A stretch of DNA of 64,000 nucleotides from Chrysopilus asiliformis (Eukaryota > Arthropoda > Insecta > Diptera > Rhagionidae). The notes under the pieces are model-generated. The model had not been told where the DNA came from, ran no database searches, and saw only the letters and a program-made list of their open reading frames with translations. A program made the translations under genes and the position numbers. The stretch covers positions 65,740,682 through 65,804,681 of the forward strand of contig OZ035963.1 in NCBI GenBank assembly GCA_964034945.1, written 5' to 3'. Shown piece after piece: positions 36,872 to 49,931 of this stretch (position 1 is the first letter of the stretch; each line of letters starts with the position of its first letter).

Positions 36872-36925
36872 ACGTAGATTTTGTATAAGGAAGTCATGTG
36901 CCGTTCACCTCACATATTTTCAATA
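36872..36925 (+). repeat. Short dispersed repeat shared with 53892-53945
   Basis: TAGATTTTGTATAAG, then AAGTCATGTGC, GTTCAC and ATATTTT are shared between the two loci over about 50 bp with few differences. Sequence on either side differs. Confidence 0.6.
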
Positions 36926-36991
36926 AAACCTTTTTTTGAAAAATAAAAATTCTTGAAAATTTTGTCCATCAAAATTTGTAAAAAACTTTAA

Positions 36992-37411
36992 CACGTTAAC
37001 TGCCACACGAGTTAAATATAACTGGCATTTACTGTAGGTTGCGGCACCACGCGATATATGATTCTGCGGTAGATTTGGTTTTAAGGCCGCGTGGTTAGCG
37101 GAGGTTTCACTGCACTTTGTTGAAACATAGACAGGCAAACAAATACAAGGATTCAGGGTCAATTTAATATATTTAGCGCATCATTCTGAACGTTCATTCC
37201 TATAACCAAAAGACCTTTTGCTAGTAGTATTTTTATAAGAAAAAAATGCCTTTATAAACATTTAAACGATTAGAAACAAATATTTTAGCAACAATTTTTA
37301 AAAAAATATTTGTTACGAAGTTATTATAATGCAATTTTATGCCTAAAATCCATAAAAAAGTAGTATGACCCCACGACGCCTTTCTCAATTTCTAGCGCGG
37401 CAGTTAACGTG
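36992..37411. mobile_element. piggyBac-type MITE, 420 bp, at TTAA
   Basis: TTAA (36988-36991 and 37412-37415) flanks ends that match for at least 13 bp: CACGTTAACTGCC on the left and its complement on the right. The TTAA duplication is the hallmark of piggyBac-superfamily transposition. The interior has no transposase frame. Confidence 0.8.
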
Positions 37412-37415
37412 TTAA

Positions 37416-40075
37416 TAAAAAATATTTCGATATTTATTATAATTTAGTCAAATCTCAACTTTATTAAAACGGCTATCGCTGCTTGCGAGTATGATTTCCA
37501 TGTCCTTGAAACCCTTAAGACAGACCACCAGTAAAAAAAAGAGGGTGAAAAATACCCCTAACATTGCTTAAATAAATGACAAGGATCTTGCTGCCAGTAT
37601 TTACCCTGTCAGACACTTGTTGCGTACATCCGAGATTACCAACTGACTGGAGGCCCCCTTCGTATTATTATTATTATGGTACAATCTCCACATGTATGTG
37701 TGACGACCAACATTGCAAATTCACCATAACTGTATTAGAATATATGAAGAATATTCCCAGAGTCAAGATACGATAATGAAAAGATATTTTCCGCCTTGAG
37801 TTTCTGACATTTTGATTTTCACTTTAGCTGATGTACTTGAATGTAACGGACAACTTAATAGCCATGCAAAACTGATAAATTCACAAATGCAAATGAATTA
37901 TATGCTGTACAATACCGTATCCTGCCTGCCATGTGTAACAACATGCCAGGATGGGTCTTAATATACAAAACGAACACAAATTGATTTTCTGTCGAGCTTA
38001 GATACTCTGAACGTAAATCGTATTGCTGGCAGTTATTCAGTTTTCAAAACTCTCTCAACAAGAAAAAAAAAGAAAAAAAAAACGACGAAGAAATGCTAAA
38101 AAATTCAAATCCATGTCAAACATTAGCCTACATATAGGCGCGAATATACTGAATTTTGCCGATATTTATGTAAACCGTGCCTATACTGGAGGATGTTAAC
38201 ATATTGAACATTGCCTAACTTCAGGCGGAACGTTGGCTTTATTGGTTATCTATCAGTTTGGGGCATATTTGGGGGTTTCAATCAATTCAAAAGTCTTGCG
38301 AGGAAAGGGAAATTAGAAAAAAATGCGTACCTTTTCCGTAGTATTTTTCCGACCCATATTTTTCCCACACAAAATCTCGGATGCCTGCTTTCATTTTTGG
38401 AGCATAGCCCGACACAGACTTGTTTGCGTTTAATGTTTGAATGAACCCGTGAAATTGCGAGTTAATGAAGGTATGCTTCGCGGGGGTGAACGAAGGAAAA
38501 TTCAAAAAAAAACCCCAAATCAGTATGAATTTTTGAGGAAAAATCAGGAAAAATAAAATGTGTGTTATTTGCGTTCCTATCGACTTCATTCCGTCCCAAC
38601 CACATGCTCGTATTCGATCCTTTTGTTCACGGCAAAAGCACTTCATACGAGTATATGCGTTTGACAATGACGATATAAAGAGCAAAAAGACGATCTGGTA
38701 ATGGAGACCTTTCCTGCCGGGATATGTGGGACGAGCTTCCATTTCATGTGATTTCTTACGAACTTCTGAGATTCTTCAAGCAGCAACAGTTTGTTTGTGC
38801 GCTACCGACCCCCGGCCAAGAGTAAAGGGATAGACCTAGTTTTCGTTTAGATCCTTTTTCCCGCTTATCGTATTGGAAATAGTACCGTCATCAGTCACAG
38901 GCGCCTGCTAGGATCGAATGGAATCGGATTGGCTGGGAATGAGGTTGAGATTGAAATGGGTTGAAAAGAATGACGTGAATTTTTTCCCTTCTGTGGCCCC
39001 CATTTGCAGTCAAGCGAGTTATATCCACTGCTTATGGGACTAAGGGAAGGGCAAACTTCCTGTCCCTTTGAATCCAACCGACCGACGATGAAATGCTAGA
39101 AGGCTCAATATATTACAAGGGCCTGCAGGTATTGGTAGGAGCGGCGGCCCTTCTAGTGAACTTATGGATGTCATGATGTCAGTTCTTTTACGCTTCATGT
39201 TATAGTCATTTGATTTCTGTTTTCCTTTCACCATTCGATCCCCGGAATAATTAAAGTAATGCACACTTTAAGGACTTTAATCGATGATCGTGATGAAGGT
39301 CGGGCACTAAAAAATATATTTTCCAACGGTACGAAGTTTATGGATTGTGAAAAAGGGATCTCAGGACTGTTGATTGGTTAATCTACTTTGATGGAGTTTT
39401 CGTGTTGATGACATTGGAAATTCATTTTTAAATTTTCGGAACAATTTAACATCGATCTGCACTTCCTTTTTCAGAAACAATTGCTTGGGAAGAATTAAAA
39501 AAAGGTTTCTTTTTTGGCGAAAAGTGTGTCTGTTGGTTTTGAAATGTGGAAATACCGTTATTATACTGAAATCCATTTTGAGCCGATTTGTACGAATATT
39601 AAATAGAAGATCTAGTTCCGAATTCAGTTAGGTTTGTTATTAGTTAATGAAAAAATTCACGGAAAACGTACAGGATATTTCTTTTCTGCACACACTCAGA
39701 GAAAAAATTATTTACAGATCGAGTTTTCTGGAAATTATTTAACCATTCAACTTTAAAAATCCGGGGGTCTTAATAGAACATCGTTTAGTGATCCTTAATC
39801 CTGTTTAGTGTTTCCGTATGTTTCATGACAAGCAGATTTGTAGTGTTAGAAAAAAAGAAAATCACGAATTAACGTACACTCTAATTGATTTCTGATGAAA
39901 TCCAACAGCAGTGTGATTGGAAAATAGAGCGTGACTTCACACAAAAACCGGCCGGTTTTTTAAAAAAATACGTTTTCCTTTTAGATGCATTTTTTTAAAT
40001 AAAAGCGTTTAAAAATTTTTTATTTTAGATTTTTAGTCATATCGTGATTGGCTAGTATGACTAAAAATCCGAAAT
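37416..40075. other. No supported gene
   Basis: Moderately AT-rich sequence. The 151-codon minus frame 38287-38742 has no recognisable domain and overlaps an equally open plus frame. A small stem (ATTTTTAGTCATA paired with TATGACTAAAAAT) lies at about 40028-40070. Confidence 0.45.
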
Positions 40076-40077
40076 TA

Positions 40078-40472
40078 TCCTTATCCTAACAGGATTTTCC
40101 CTTATCCTTACAGACTTCTTAATGTCAGAATCAGATTCGCCGATCCCAAAAACCCCCAGATAAGATGTTTCCCGAAAATTTTGAGGAAAAGGATAATCAC
40201 GTTATCCATACAAAACCTTTCGTTATCCTTGCGGACGTTTTGACTCCAGAATCAGATTCAGCGATCCCAAAAACCACTGGTTGGGCTTTTTCCAGAAAAG
40301 TTAAGGAAAAGAATAATTACGTCATCCTTACAGTACCTTCCGTTATCCTTACCGACTTTTTAATGCCAGATTCGAAGTTAGCGATCCCAAAAACCCCCAG
40401 AATAGATTATTTCCCGGCAATTTTGAGGAAAAGGATGACCACGTTATCCTTTCAGGACCTTCCCTTATCCTA
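40078..40472 (+). repeat. Minisatellite, about 120-bp unit, about 3 copies
   Basis: GCGATCCCAAAAACC recurs near 40140, 40261 and 40381, 120 bp apart. It is surrounded in each unit by TTATCCTTACAG, AGAATCAGATTC and TTTTGAGGAAAAGGAT. Because 120 is a multiple of three, the plus frame 40165-40473 stays open; it is not a gene. Confidence 0.85.
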
Positions 40473-42180
40473 ACAAGGACGAAGTAGTGAAAATATTGTA
40501 TTGTCATCGGACTTACGTTTGTGTGGAAAATTTAAGTCAATCGGATGCGTGGAAGTAGGTCAAAATTGGATTGCAAAATTTGACCCTGACAAACAGTCAA
40601 ACAAACAGACAAGCTAAATAAAAGCTTTTTAAAATACGAAACTATTTTGCACCACGAAAATTTCTCTCCGAAATTATTTTAAATTTCCAATAAAAACCAT
40701 CTCAGTTCAATAATTTTTCTCCACTGCAAAAGGTTTTTTTTTTATTTTAATTCTGCAGGATTTATGTCGATTGTTAAAACCAGGAAAACTGCTTCGGTGA
40801 GTCCTTTTAAATTAGCAGCATATTCTTCTGGACAAATTGGGTATGATAGAATATTGAAAAAGAATAGAAATCTAAATCAGTTCGTGTCCGGAAATAAAAT
40901 TTCAGAATTTGTCAGCTTTTGTTTTCAATTTCCAGAGAAGTGAATCACAATATAAATAGCATGTGTTTGTCTTTTTCCTATTATCCTTTATACCCGTAGA
41001 TTTTCTTTATTTTTTCCCATTTTACCAGTTTTGGATTCTCTTCCGTTAGCAAAATAGATCTTTTCTTATTAAAAGTTGATGGGAAAAAACTCGAATGCGA
41101 ATATAAAATTATTTTCGTGTTTATTTTTAAACTTCTGGTTAAAGGGCAGAAAATAATTAAACATTATTAGTTAAATGGAATCTACTGGAATACAATAAAA
41201 GCTCTTTGGATAAAATCTCCTGGTAATGCAATTCAAACGCGATCAATAATGTCCTTGTGCGGTGCCACCACAATGAATTCAATTTAAATGTTCACAAGAG
41301 ACGCCATTAAGTTCCTTCTCCTGCTACGCGGCATGACGCTTGGGTAAAAAATAAATTTATAATTGAATGTGTCTCCATGAAAAATCTGTAATTTTCACAA
41401 ACAATGATTGAAAACTTTTTGATGGATTTCCCGTCCGTTTAGGGGATGCCAAGCAGGGATTAATGTTGAAATCTTGAACACGTTCAACAACAATATTGAG
41501 TGGGAAATACTGAATTAATTCTACACGTGTCCATCCCGGTATTTATCCAGCCTGGGTCGAGGATATTCTACCCAGGATTACGGAAAAGCGTTTGAAATAT
41601 CCGGAAAGCTCATGACATTCAAGGACGTGCAGATTCTGATCGTTCGTTTAACTCCCTCAACCACCTATTTGTTGGGGACTGAAATTAACGTCGATTTCTG
41701 CTATAATCAGGAAACTCTTGAGGCGGTAGGGTGGAATGTTTGGTTAAAGACTTTCTGGTTCATCATAAAATCACGATGAGGCAACGATGAATCAATAGCT
41801 GGAGGACTCCCAGGACTCTTGCTCCGGTGATTACGGTTTTATACATCATGGTGAATTTACAAAGTTCGAGATTGCATTTCACACCTCTGCAGGATCTGCC
41901 TGATGGGAGCCCTTTGACCGGAACCTTTTCCATTTGGCTTGTCAGGTGGAAACAAAACATGTCCTTAACGGCACTCATTTTGATTTCTGATTATTGTACA
42001 AAACGCTCTTGGGTGTTAATGTTGTGAAAACAAACAATTTCCCTATGCTAAACGTGTTGTGTTTATTTTTTTTTATTTTTTTGCTATGAATTTTGCTTTT
42101 TCAGCCCCTCTTCCTTTCTCACAATTTTTTGTGAGTTTTCTGTATAGGATTTTTCACTACCAGGGATTCTTTTTCCCTCC
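40473..42180. other. No supported gene
   Basis: AT-rich at first, GC-richer at 41540-42020. In the latter the opposite frames 41763-41978 (-) and 41827-42027 (+) overlap. Neither has recognisable domains. A GACAAACAGTCAAACAAACAG tail near 40588 suggests a decayed retroposon end. Confidence 0.4.
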
Positions 42181-42188
42181 AAATTCAG

Positions 42189-42244
42189 GACGTATTTTAT
42201 GAACAGTATATTTACGTATATTGTGGAGCATAAAATACGTCACA
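42189..42244. repeat. Short palindrome with GACGTATTTTATG arms
   Basis: GACGTATTTTATG at about 42190 pairs with CATAAAATACGTC at about 42230. One arm motif also occurs near 26000 (GTGACGTATTTTATGGACAG), beside a C-rich stretch as here, so this is probably a dispersed repeat end. Confidence 0.6.
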
Positions 42245-42489
42245 CAATTGAGAGGGGGGAAGAGGGCCGGTAGCACTAAATTTTATACAAAAAATTCTGA
42301 AATAGCGCAATAAGAAGGGGTGGCGGGGTGGTCGAAAAGCAAAAATTAGCATTTTATAGACAGCTATATAAATTAACAAATTTTAAAATCACCCGGTATA
42401 TCTTGAGAACTAGAGCAAACCCAGTGAAACTAATATCATATTAGGAATCAGCGATTTCAAATCATCAAAAAATGATTCTAATATCGAAG

Positions 42490-42690
42490 GCAACAAAATG
42501 ATTATCAACTTATAAAAGTACCTTAAAAAAACCTATTTTACACCAAATGATCCCCGCTCCTAAAATCCCCTCTCCTGCTATCTCGTAAACCGCTAAACAG
42601 TCTTGAATTCGGTTTTTTCTAATACTTAACGAGGCCGACGGCCAATGGGGATGAGACCGTCGAACTCCGATCCGGAGATAGGGGTTGGAA
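42490..42690 (+). repeat. Partial copy of dispersed repeat family D
   Basis: TCTCCTGCTATCTCGTAAAC followed by CGGTTTTTTCTAATAC and GAGGCCGACGGCCAA parallels the end of the copy at 32565-33430. Confidence 0.45.
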
Positions 42691-43384
42691 TACGAAGCGG
42701 TCAAGGAAATTTCGCGTTTGCTTAAAAATAACTTCAATGATAAAAATAAAAGGTATAAAATGTTCTCTAATATTATAGCACGATCCCAATTGAATCGAAC
42801 CAAGAAATTTTATCATCCAAAATTTTTATGAAACCCACAATTTTCTTTGTTTTAATGTTTTTAGCAATTAAAACTCGTTCATGCATTGTAGGTTTTAATT
42901 TCTCAATAAAAATTTAATTTTAAACGTACATGGAAAAGTGTTATAAAAACTCTGATTTATATGACTCAAAATTAATACAACAACAGCAATATAAACTACC
43001 ATACTTCCATTATCATAGAGAATATAAAAAGAACTTCGGTCAGTTTTAATGATGACCTGTCAAAAATGTTAGTTATGTCATATACTCATTGTTTTTTCCA
43101 ATTTCAGACGAATGTCGACCACTTTTTTGTACCTTTTTCGCTATAAGTATTTGCAAAAGATAAATAAATGTCCCAGGATAGCAGATTTATTATGATAAGG
43201 GTCAGTCAGTTAACGACCTAGTGGTGATGTTGCTATAATATTTTACCATATCCATATTTTTGTCTTTTTTCAGGTTCTTTCTGTTATAATCACCGTCACC
43301 CTTGGCCTTTCTACTGTCTTAGGACTTAATCCGATAACTAAATTTGTTCGTTTTTCCTTATTTTTCCCGGAAAATCCTTTTCTA
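42691..43384. other. AT-rich DNA, no supported gene
   Basis: No open frame with support and no recognised repeat. Confidence 0.4.
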
Positions 43385-44065
43385 CTTTCCTCTTCTATAG
43401 ATGGAAAGTATTGTATTCATGACGGAGACCTAATTGAGAACGACGGGCAGATAGAAAATTTCTGATCAGTACGAAATCCGTTTCAGGAAAAACTATGAGG
43501 ATGCCGGTGCATCTGTCTGTTGGTCTGTTTGTCGCACGTATCTTAAATAACTCGAGAACACGTTGACCTAGCGACTTGAAATTTTTTGTGAGCGAGTTTT
43601 ACAAAAATCGTAGTTTTCTGTCAACTTTTGGAAAAGTAACAGTAGCTCTAACCGGTACGTCCCATACAATTTTCTTGAAAAAATACCGGTTTTTGAACAA
43701 TTCTCGAAACCTAGCCGCTTTTGGAAAAAAATGATTATAACAACATTTAAAGGATATCAAATTTTCTACATTTTTTGCTATAAAGGTTTTTTGTATCTCT
43801 AACGGTTCTCAGGTTTTTTGTATCTCTAAGATATTGGGAAAAAACTTCAATTTTTTGAAAATCTCTCGAAAATTATGCCCCTTTATGAAAAAATTTATAT
43901 AACCAAATTTATAGGAAATAAAATTTCCTTCATTTTTTCTGTTAACGGTTTTTACGTGTCTTTAACAGTTCTCGAGATATTTAAAAAAAATATATTTCTG
44001 TTACATATTTTTTCCGAAACAAAATATTGCAGAGGAAAGTTTTGTGTTGATCACAACTGATATTT
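43385..44065 (+). repeat. Dispersed repeat family C, uninterrupted copy
   Basis: It starts CTTTCCTCTTCTATAGATGG and AAAGTATTGTATTCATGACG, followed by GTACGAAATCCGTTTCAGG, GCATCTGTCTGTTGG and AGCGACTTGAAATTTTTTGT. It ends ATATTGCAGAGGAAAG and GTGTTGATCACAACTGATAT. A second copy, split by insertions, lies at 50595-51860. The 61-codon frame at 43875 is a repeat frame. Confidence 0.8.
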
Positions 44066-47000
44066 TTCTCACAGCATTATTCCGGAAAAGTTTCTTTTGT
44101 TCAATTTTTTCCTTGTTCTCTGCAGACAGACAGACAGACAGACATTTTGGTGTTGTTCTTGCCGCGATTGTATTTTTCGAGTATCATGTGTTTGGGTATA
44201 GTTAATTAGGGAAAAACTATATTGTACAGATATAAAGAAAAAAAACCCCCTCATCCTATTGAATACTCGCACATTATTTATGTATATTTGAATGGTGTTG
44301 ATGCTCTTCACAATATCTGGCATCGACTATTGTTTACGATTGTAATTGATGATTTGCCTTTTTCTGTAGCGTGGAAAAATGCTTGCCGTGATGCGAATTA
44401 AGGTAAAAACCAAAATATGGAAAAAATTTCTTTTAATATTGGGTTGGGGTAATAGTATTGGGCCTTTTTTAATCAAAGTGCAAACAGATTTTTCCATTTA
44501 AAGTTATTTTTACTAAACCAAATATGTGCGGTTTTGTTCGGTCACCTTTTGACATTTTTCTGGTAGAACCATTATTCCATCGCTGTAGAGCTTCTGTGGA
44601 TTTTTGGTTGAACACTAACACCATTTTTCGAAGATTTTTTTTAAACTAGAAAAAACAGAAAACTTTTTTAGTAAAGAAAAAAATCGTTCTCAGAAAAGAA
44701 AAAAATCGTTCTCAGAAAAAAAAACTATGCACAGAAAAAAACGATTCGAAATCTCATACAATGTGAATTGTATGAGCACAAATTATGAAACTCTATACAA
44801 TAACAAACATTTAATTAAACGACATTACTGTTTAAATTAATTGATATACCAAAGTGTGATTTATTGATGGTGAACATGTTTTTTTTTGCGTGAATACGGG
44901 ACAGGTTACCAGTGTAAACTCATACTTTTGCATTTTTGTGAGGTTAAAAGAAAAAAAGTTGATGTCTTCAGCCGCCATATTTCCCATTGACATTTGAGGG
45001 AAACGATTTCGTTTCGAGAATTAAATTTCTTATTTCAGGCGAATGACTGAAGGATATTGCATAAAAAATAGATAGGAGACATTTTTGAAACAGCACAATT
45101 TTATTGGCATCAAAATTTCATTGCAAAAGAAAAAATAAATTTGACCGGTAAAATAAAATTAAAGAAATTTTTCATTAAAAACTAAATAATTTGATGGCCC
45201 ATTAAAATCTGTTTAAATTTCAGATCCAATATTGTCGAAAAATTTTCATGGCAACTAAAATCACGACATGCAATCGGAAGAAAAGTCCATTATCAAATAA
45301 TACTCCACAAAAAGTTTCCATTAATTTATCGCCCTTAGATTTTTCTCGTTCGTTTCTGTTTACGTTTTTATTTGTTCATCTCTGTTCGCATTCGAGGGAG
45401 AAAGAAAACGCCGCATATTTGCCGCATAAATTGTATGATTAACAAAAAATATTTTGTGTTTTCTTTAATTTAAATTTGTGAACTCTAAAGAATATGGCTG
45501 GGAACATCATAAAATGTTTCGTATGACCAATAATCATACAATAGATTCAATAAACTCAAACATTTCTTTTGCTGAGATCAACTAATCATTTTTTTCTGTG
45601 TGGGAAAGTATTATTTGTCGAAAACAAATTATCCCTACAGCAAATGTATGCCTACATGCCCTTCAGGTCACGAAATAAGTTCATTCTTGACGCATATTTT
45701 TATATTTTATTATATTGCCCCGTGGTTAAATGTTCTTTATAATTTAAAAGTCAATTTTCATTTCCATATAAATTCCTGCCAGTTTTCCACAAAAAAAACC
45801 ATTTCAAACTACCATGATTCGATTTTTCCTGTTTCTTTTTTCATTGTATGCACATCTTACGTTCCTGAAGCTTTTAAAATCATATTTAAATCAAACATTC
45901 AACAACTCATGCCTGTCAACATAAACCCCTTATGATGGAAAAAATGTCGATCAGCAGCTACACTACTGGGTTAATCAATAGAAACATCAAATACGAGTTA
46001 TATTGGACTGACAGCATATTACATATAGGGCTTTAAAAAAACGAGGGTTAGGTGGAATGTTTCATAAAAAAGGACAGAATTGTAAAAAAAATTCCCCTTG
46101 CACCCATGAGGAATTAGTTACGATTTTTGCTGAAGCGATTCGATGAGTTAAAGTATTTTAAAATGAGTGGTTTTAGCTCACTATACTCAACCGACTTCGG
46201 TGAGTTGGATAGTCATGTAACTCAAAGTCTCAGATGTTCCCTCAGAGATGGCTCTGAACAATTTCGTTGACTCACCCAAATATATCACAAATATTCAAAA
46301 CAAATCCCTTTGATTTTAATGAAAAATTACCGGTAGTCTAAAGGGTAAAAAGCTCTAACTCGAAAACCACTCAATCAATAGAGCTGATATTTTCACTCAA
46401 ATCTTCTGAGGAAAGCGACTCAAGAAGAAAAGAAATTGTCAAAAATTCTGTATCTCCCTTGTCAGGTCTGAAACTTTTGTACTCCACTTTCACGTAAATA
46501 CTAGTATATGCAAGTATTTGAATTTTTTTCCGCATAACCATTAAAAACACGAATTTAAAACACGTTCCAACATACATACATAAATCGATTTTACTTTCGT
46601 TTTACACAATTCGCGTCAAGTGCAAAATTCACCCCCAAATTATCTGAAATCCGATTTTCGGGGTTTTAGATGTTGTGGGCGCACCGCACCACGTAGGATA
46701 CTTTAACTAACAAGGAGACCTTTAATAGATAATTATACACGTGAATTATTACAATACAAGCTTATCAAGTAGTATTTTGACATATAGACGCTGGCTTTGC
46801 ATAATTCACAGGAAATTATTTCCCTTTTGAAGGTTTAATGGGCGATTTATGAAAGGTTTCTCATTTGACGGATATACGCAAACACACACATGTTAGTTGT
46901 AACACGTTAACAATGTTTTTTTAAATATACTTTAATCGTCTACGGAATTAACGATACATGTTAGATACAAGTATCTATTAAAACCACCGGTAAAATCCAC

Positions 47001-47764
47001 CTGGCTTAATACCTCCAGTTTATTTTTGCTTACCGCGTCTTTTGTAGTAGGTACCGCGATTAAACGTGAAAAGGATCGCTTCGGTTTCATTCATTCAATT
47101 GTTAACTTCATTCATTAGCGCTTTATAGGTAGGTTAATTTCATAAATTTGTTAAAAGAGATTTGCCTGGATCAGGATTCTACGATAAATAAACAACAGGA
47201 ACTCATACTTTCTTATAGTTGGATAAATTGGAAGATAAAATATTATTTCTCTCATTTGATCTTTTTACTCTATTTGATGATTAAGTAATAAAAGCTGGAA
47301 TAATATTTACCACAGGAAGAGAAATTTTCACTCGTAAATAAAATAATCAACTTAAATATAGTTAATAAATAAACATTTTGTTATAATTTTCAACCTGCTA
47401 AATAGAAAAGTGTAACAAAAACAAATTTAAACGAAATTAATTGAGAGGCAATCCTTTCCAAATTATATCATTGGTTCACTGAGTTTACGATGAACTTTTT
47501 GAATTCTTAATTAATGCAGGACTTCTTTACTTTACAAAATGTTTTACAAGATAAAAGGCATTAAATTTTACTTTAAAATTGTTGTTTCTTGGAAAAATAA
47601 ACTTACCAAAGTTAACTTTTAGCTTTTTTTTCTCGTTTTCGTTTTGTTTATGGAACTTTCTACCAAATTGAGTTTAAATTTGTCATTATTTGAAAGACTT
47701 ATGTCAAGTAAGAATCTTGTAAATTTTATAACAGCTCATTTTAGTGTAGGTATGAATTTTAGAA
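44066..47764. other. AT-rich DNA, no firmly supported gene
   Basis: It includes (GACA)n at 44124-44142 and one microexon candidate (44370-44402). The frames at 45248, 45600 and 46371 have no splice, motif or family support. Confidence 0.4.
44370..44402 (+). other. Possible 33-nt microexon
   Basis: A good polypyrimidine acceptor (TTGCCTTTTTCTGTAG) is followed by 33 nt that read RGKMLAVMRIK in one frame, then a donor AAG/GTAAAA. Length divisible by three and intact splice signals make it plausible, but with 11 codons chance cannot be excluded. Confidence 0.2.
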
Positions 47765-48345
47765 AACATAAGAAAAGATACAATTGCCAGGGCCTATATG
47801 AGGGCACACAAAATTTTTATGAAAAAGAATCCTTTCGTATGTGAAAAGAGAGAAGAATTGTTCTGATTGGATTTTTAAGTGTAGAACAGTTATGTCAAAT
47901 AATATTATAAACACATTTAGTCTTTATAATTTTTCCGATACTATGCACCGTTTTCGAGAAAATAGAGAAACAAGTATTCAATCTGTATGGGGGGGGGGGG
48001 GACAAGGAATGATGCATCACTGGATTTTGATGTGTCGATAAATTATGTGAAATTTTATATTTTATCAATTTTTCATTTCGACTCACCGTTTGCGAGAAAA
48101 TTCGAAAGAAAGCCCGTTCAAGAACTTAGCCTTGCCATTTGCGAGAAACGCAACTGTAAAAAAATTCAAGTCTCTAGCTCTTTTCTTTGGAAAAGTATGG
48201 TATTCACGGACCGACAGACAGACTGAGGGACATGCGGCAATAAAAATCTTTTGTCATCCCTAACACCCTGCGGCAGTTCATTTTTGTGTCCGACGATTGG
48301 TTAAAAACGGTATACTAAATCTAATATACACCTGTATGATCATAT
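47765..48345 (+). repeat. Dispersed repeat family A, copy 3, with degenerate GACA tail
   Basis: AAACATAAGAAAAGATACAA opens two units of the family, with a 13-base G run near 47989-48001. Then comes CAAGTCTCTAGCTC, GACCGACAGACAGACTGAGG and the end GACGATTGGTTAAAAACGG and TATACTAAATCTAATATA. Family B follows directly. Confidence 0.78.
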
Positions 48346-48510
48346 CATACTAGCTTGCATACCCGTCGTTGCCGGGTTATGTTGGAGCTAAAGCGAAAGG
48401 GTAACATAGAGGAAGAGCTAAGTTTCGAGATCACTTTACCCCCTCCCCTTACTCCCCCACCTCTCGGGCTAAAGTGAAACCCGAACTGGTTCAAAAGTTA
48501 GCCCGGGGGC
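48346..48510 (+). repeat. Dispersed repeat family B, truncated copy
   Basis: TACTAGCTTGCATACCCG and CGTTGCCGGGTTA match the copy at 23270, as does CCCCCTCCCCTTACTC. The 3' (GACA)n tail and the second half are missing. Confidence 0.7.
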
Positions 48511-49931
48511 ATAAAAATCGTCGAATCCTGCATGGTTCTTTACAGAATGTCTGTTTTCCATACAGAAAAAAACGAAAATAATCTCCACTTAAAACAGAAA
48601 ATAAATAAATGCCCTGAAAACGGCGACTACAAAAAGCTAATATCGTAAACAATTGAACAAAAATTAGTTGTGTGGAAAATCATTTGTTTTCACATCCGAT
48701 TTTTCTTTCCCAGAAGAGTTTACCAATGACTTTGTATATTTTTTCAACAAGATAAAAACAAAGCTCGAAGTCGATATTCTCTCAAGAAGACTTGATATAA
48801 AAATATCAAACCTCTTCTACTTTTAGTCTAAATATGGTTTGCTAATAGATATTTCCTTTACGGTTTTACCATAAAACCTTGAATGTGAGAAGAAAAAAAT
48901 CAATTTAATTTGCTAAAAAATACATAATGCATTCTGTCAGGCATCCTTAGAATATTGTTTTATGAAGAGCTTCCGGGAAATTGATTTAAGTTGACAGGTT
49001 TTTTTTTCTTCTAAAAGGTTAACCCTTTTGGTACATTTACCCACAAGTCAAGCTCACTGAATAAACACGGAAATTTATTCAAACATAATGTTATCGATTT
49101 TTTCTTTCCTTTTTTTTTTGAATTTATATGTTAATGGCAGATGTCGTGGATGCATGCAATTGAAAGGGCCATCGGGTATGAGAAATAAAAACCGCAGACC
49201 AGGTGATTAATACGTCAATTTCACACTGATAACATGGATAATTGAAGAAAAAAAAATTACTCGACGGCAAAAAATATTTTGTTTGTTCATACAACGAAGG
49301 ACTCGAGATAATGTTTGTTGGAAGAAAATTAGAGGAAAACTCCTCACGTAATCTGGTATGTTGTTGTGTTGTAACGAAACAGACGTTATTAAAATAATAA
49401 TAAAAACATATTTTCACCAGCATAGTGTTGACGGTAGGCAAACATTTATCTACGTCAGTTGAGTTATCAATCATATTCATGTGGAATCCAAGTTCTACCC
49501 CACAGGGAGCAGCAGCTGAAGGGGTCTCTAGCGAGCGAAATATTTGTAATGTATTCACTTACTCAAACTTATGTATGGTGGAATGGTTTTCGTATATGGA
49601 AAATTGTGGAAAAATCAAATTCAGCGAAAAACACTTAAATCAAAAAACGTGTCGCGCATGAGAATTTTTCCTAGTACAACCATACTTTTTTACTTGTGTT
49701 ACGCTTCCGGTTATCTGGGGATAGAATTTCACTAGGGAAAAATTTTCAACTCACAGGGAAATATTGTAATAGAAAAATGAAATAATTTTTTCAACGTTTT
49801 TCCAATTAATTTTGCATTGAAAGTATTTTCGTTGCTTTTTAAATAAATAAAAGATAATTTGCTTTTGAAATGCTCAATCAAATTTACTTTTGATGTATTA
49901 AAACTTGCAATAAAGAAATTACAAAGTTGAA
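48511..49931. other. 3' intergenic region of the Kazal-like gene, no other gene supported
   Basis: The 144-codon minus frame at 49124-49558 has a start codon but no splice partner, signal peptide or recognisable domain, and a plus frame overlaps it. The rest is AT-rich without recognised repeats. Confidence 0.4.

Noticed and set aside
38287..38742. 151-codon minus frame
   Set aside because: No recognisable domain, overlaps an open plus frame, no splice partners seen.
49124..49558. 144-codon minus frame just downstream of the Kazal-like gene
   Set aside because: No signal peptide, domain or splice evidence. Internal stretches are Phe/Tyr-rich from AT-rich DNA.
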